Assembly (NCBI GenBank): GCA_036435485.1
Contig: CM071598.1
Coordinates: forward strand, 174,664,148-174,728,147
Reading direction: 5' to 3'
Source: Saposhnikovia divaricata
Taxonomy: Eukaryota > Streptophyta > Magnoliopsida > Apiales > Apiaceae
Length of the DNA stretch: 64,000 nucleotides
Shown here: positions 62,311-64,000 of the stretch, piece by piece
Layout of the letters: every line of letters starts with the position of its first letter
Numbering within the stretch: the first letter of the stretch is position 1
Position numbers and translations under genes: made by a program
Notes under the pieces: model-generated
Told to the model about the DNA's origin: nothing
What the model saw: only the letters and a program-made list of their open reading frames with translations
Databases searched by the model: none

Positions 62311-62315
<5 letters not shown>
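61151..62315. mobile_element. TIR element lodged inside an (AT)n microsatellite
   Basis: 1165 bp. Imperfect ~60-bp terminal inverted repeats: AGGGTCTTGCTCGGGTGAGA on the left and AGGGTTTTGCTCAGGTGAGA on the right (other strand), sharing GAACCC and further in TGAGATCTAATC. Both ends abut (AT)n runs. No transposase. Inside are a CCACC-rich tract (61300-61800), a stretch with a possible short gene start at 62074 (ATGGAAGAAGGCGG) and a GT-rich run (62140-62215). Similar to microsatellite-targeting elements such as rice Micron in lifestyle; a Tc1/mariner-like TA target is also compatible. Family not assigned. Confidence 0.75.
61300..61800 (+). repeat. Degenerate ATCACCACCG tandem repeats
   Basis: Irregular 15-18-bp repeats with core AAATCACCACCG. 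Open in two frames, giving KITT-type and KSPP-type repeat peptides; I regard these as repeat artefacts. The first 60 bp after 61310 are CCACCAC trinucleotide-rich. Confidence 0.7.

Positions 62316-62373
<58 letters not shown>
62316..62373. repeat. (AT)n, right of TIR element
   Basis: About 29 AT units, starting directly at the right TIR. Confidence 0.9.
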
Positions 62374-62375
<2 letters not shown>

Positions 62376-64000
62376 ATCCCATGATAGAATTAAAGGCCTT
62401 CTTCAAAACAGTTTAATGACTGCTTAGAGGCCTAAAACCAACATGTTGAACAAAACCAAGACTCGAAATCAATCCAAAAATATGTTAATAAAATTAATTC
62501 GAAGTATTCCAGTTTAAAAAAATAAATTTTTTATTCCTACACTAAAATACATTAAATAAAATTACCCCTATGTCAAACTCAAACTCATTCCGAATTTCAC
62601 GTGATTTTAATTCATCAACTTATTCTCATATTCCTATGAAGAATTTAAGTATTACAACATAGTTAACCTCCACCTTAATTTGACTACCTAAGGTGTTTAA
62701 GTATATTTCTATCCTAAACACAAATTAACAACTTATTAATCCTAAGTTATTTTAATTATTCCTTAATCCAAATTTTCATTTTCAAGTCCACCTAAATTGC
62801 CAAGTCAATTTAAAGATTGATCATTCCTTGAAAATGCATTAGAAACAAATCAATATAACCAATTAATATGAACATAAACAAAGATAAATGGAGAACAATC
62901 TTATATAATACCCGAATAATCCATTAAAGGCCTAAAAGAAGACTTAGTTCAACATAACAACAAAGAGTACTATACAAGAATGAACACATAATAATACGGT
63001 TACAATAAAGAAAAGTAAGAGAAGATAAAAATTCAATAATTGTTCTACTCCAATGATTTCTTCTCTTCATGAAGAAATCCTTCCTTGTGTTCTTCGTTAT
63101 GTCTTCCTCTCTGTTTTCCGCAACCGCTTTCCACTAAAGTCAAAGTACCTGTATCCTTTTTTTTTTTCCTACTAAGAATATATATTTGATATAGAAATAA
63201 CCTCTAAGTAGTTAATAATATATCTTACTTATTTAATAATAAAGGAGTTAATATAGTAGGATTCGAAAATAGAAAATCCGAGCTATATGAATTTGGCAAT
63301 ATTATGGGACAGTTTGACTACCAAAAAAATGGGAGACAATAATGGAATTAAAGGTCTTCCGTAAGCTTTCGAACGATATCTGAATCACCTCAATCCGAGA
63401 TCTGGAGCTCCCGTAATAGCCAAAAATTGAACATTGCGCAAACTATCTTGAGAATCTGAATTTTGCTTGAATTGACTTTAAATTATGCACTATAAACTTC
63501 AATCCTTATATAATAAGAAATCCCCTTCTCTACAATAATGCTTGAAAAATTAATTAAATCAAATCCAATTTCATGAAATATTAACTAAAAATGTAGAGAA
63601 AATTTGATCATAAATGTCACACATCACTTATGAATTTATTGAATTTTAGGTACCTTTATTTTGTTCCTTTACTTTTAATCTTTATCACAACAAGATAAAG
63701 AAAATCTAGATTTCGATTAAGGATGCAGATAATACATGTTGTTAAGGATTAAGGACGTTTTATAATACATGTTGGTGTCTTTCGTACTTTTACGTAACTA
63801 TTTTATTAAATTTGTTAGTATTTGTCCCACATCATTTCTGTAAGAGGCAAATTGATAGGTAATGTAAACAACCAATTAACTCTAGTATGAGACCTTTTTG
63901 AAATATGCCTAAAAATAAATCCATGCGACCTCGATCAAAGTGGACAAAATTATACTATTGTGAAGTTAAGGCTTGCTCGCGACCAAACAATATTATTGTA
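62374..64000. other. Unassigned AT-rich DNA
   Basis: No ORF longer than background and no repeat family I can name. Minus-strand-like LTR texture (pyrimidine-rich CTTCATGAAGAAATCC, then AGCTCCCGTAATAGCC) suggests another retroelement LTR, but no boundaries were found. Confidence 0.3.

Overview
The window is nuclear DNA of a flowering plant, most likely a eudicot with a large, repeat-rich genome. The evidence is plant-only retroelement lineages (Sirevirus, Athila, Tat/Retand), plant Helitrons, CACTA, hAT, Harbinger and Stowaway elements, an S-domain receptor kinase with the canonical seven-exon plan, and a decayed MOR1/GEM1 gene. The species cannot be named from sequence alone. I saw no rRNA, tRNA, CRISPR or organellar insert.

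Left third (1-17665) is a three-level nest. A minus-strand Tat/Retand-type Ty3/gypsy element (6126-17665) carries gag-pol plus an opposite-strand extra gene. A plus-strand Athila element sits in its 3' LTR, and only that Athila's 3' end and 3' LTR are in view (3742-6125). A Sirevirus sits in the Athila (to 3741). All their coding regions are broken by stops, frameshifts or deletions.

From 17666 to 23272 there is a decayed PIF/Harbinger transposase gene split by a 502-bp hAT-type element with a perfect 8-bp target duplication, several microsatellites and small tandem repeats, a six-copy ~164-bp array and the right end of a CACTA element. From 23390 to 34072 lie at least eight exon remnants of a MOR1 (XMAP215 family) gene on the minus strand. 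One of its introns holds two Helitrons and a 5.6-kb copia element whose LTRs are young but whose pol is ruined. A third, minus-strand Helitron (35192-37347) contains a Stowaway MITE and an internal tandem duplication.

From 37500 to 49340 there is a 5'-truncated LINE, a two-exon gene of unknown function (plastid-targeted membrane protein-like, with one apparent frameshift), gag-only copia remnants sharing one LTR, a gypsy gag scrap, one fully intact gene (a G-type lectin S-receptor-like kinase, 823 aa, 43247-46698 minus), a truncated copia LTR just upstream of it, and a deletion-derivative CACTA element. From 50050 to 59235 lies a minus-strand Athila element without RT or integrase, with both LTRs and a tRNA-Asp-like PBS. 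Its LTRs have different central segments, and it shares a ~115-bp conserved non-coding block with the first Athila. The right end holds a TIR element lodged inside an (AT)n microsatellite, then unassigned AT-rich DNA.

The only gene likely to give a full-length protein is the S-domain receptor kinase. I do not see an unmistakably new biological system. The best candidates for unreported biology are the conserved Athila 3' block, the chimeric Athila LTR pair, the gag-only copia arrangement, the trans-mobilised copia with decayed pol, and the microsatellite-lodged TIR element.
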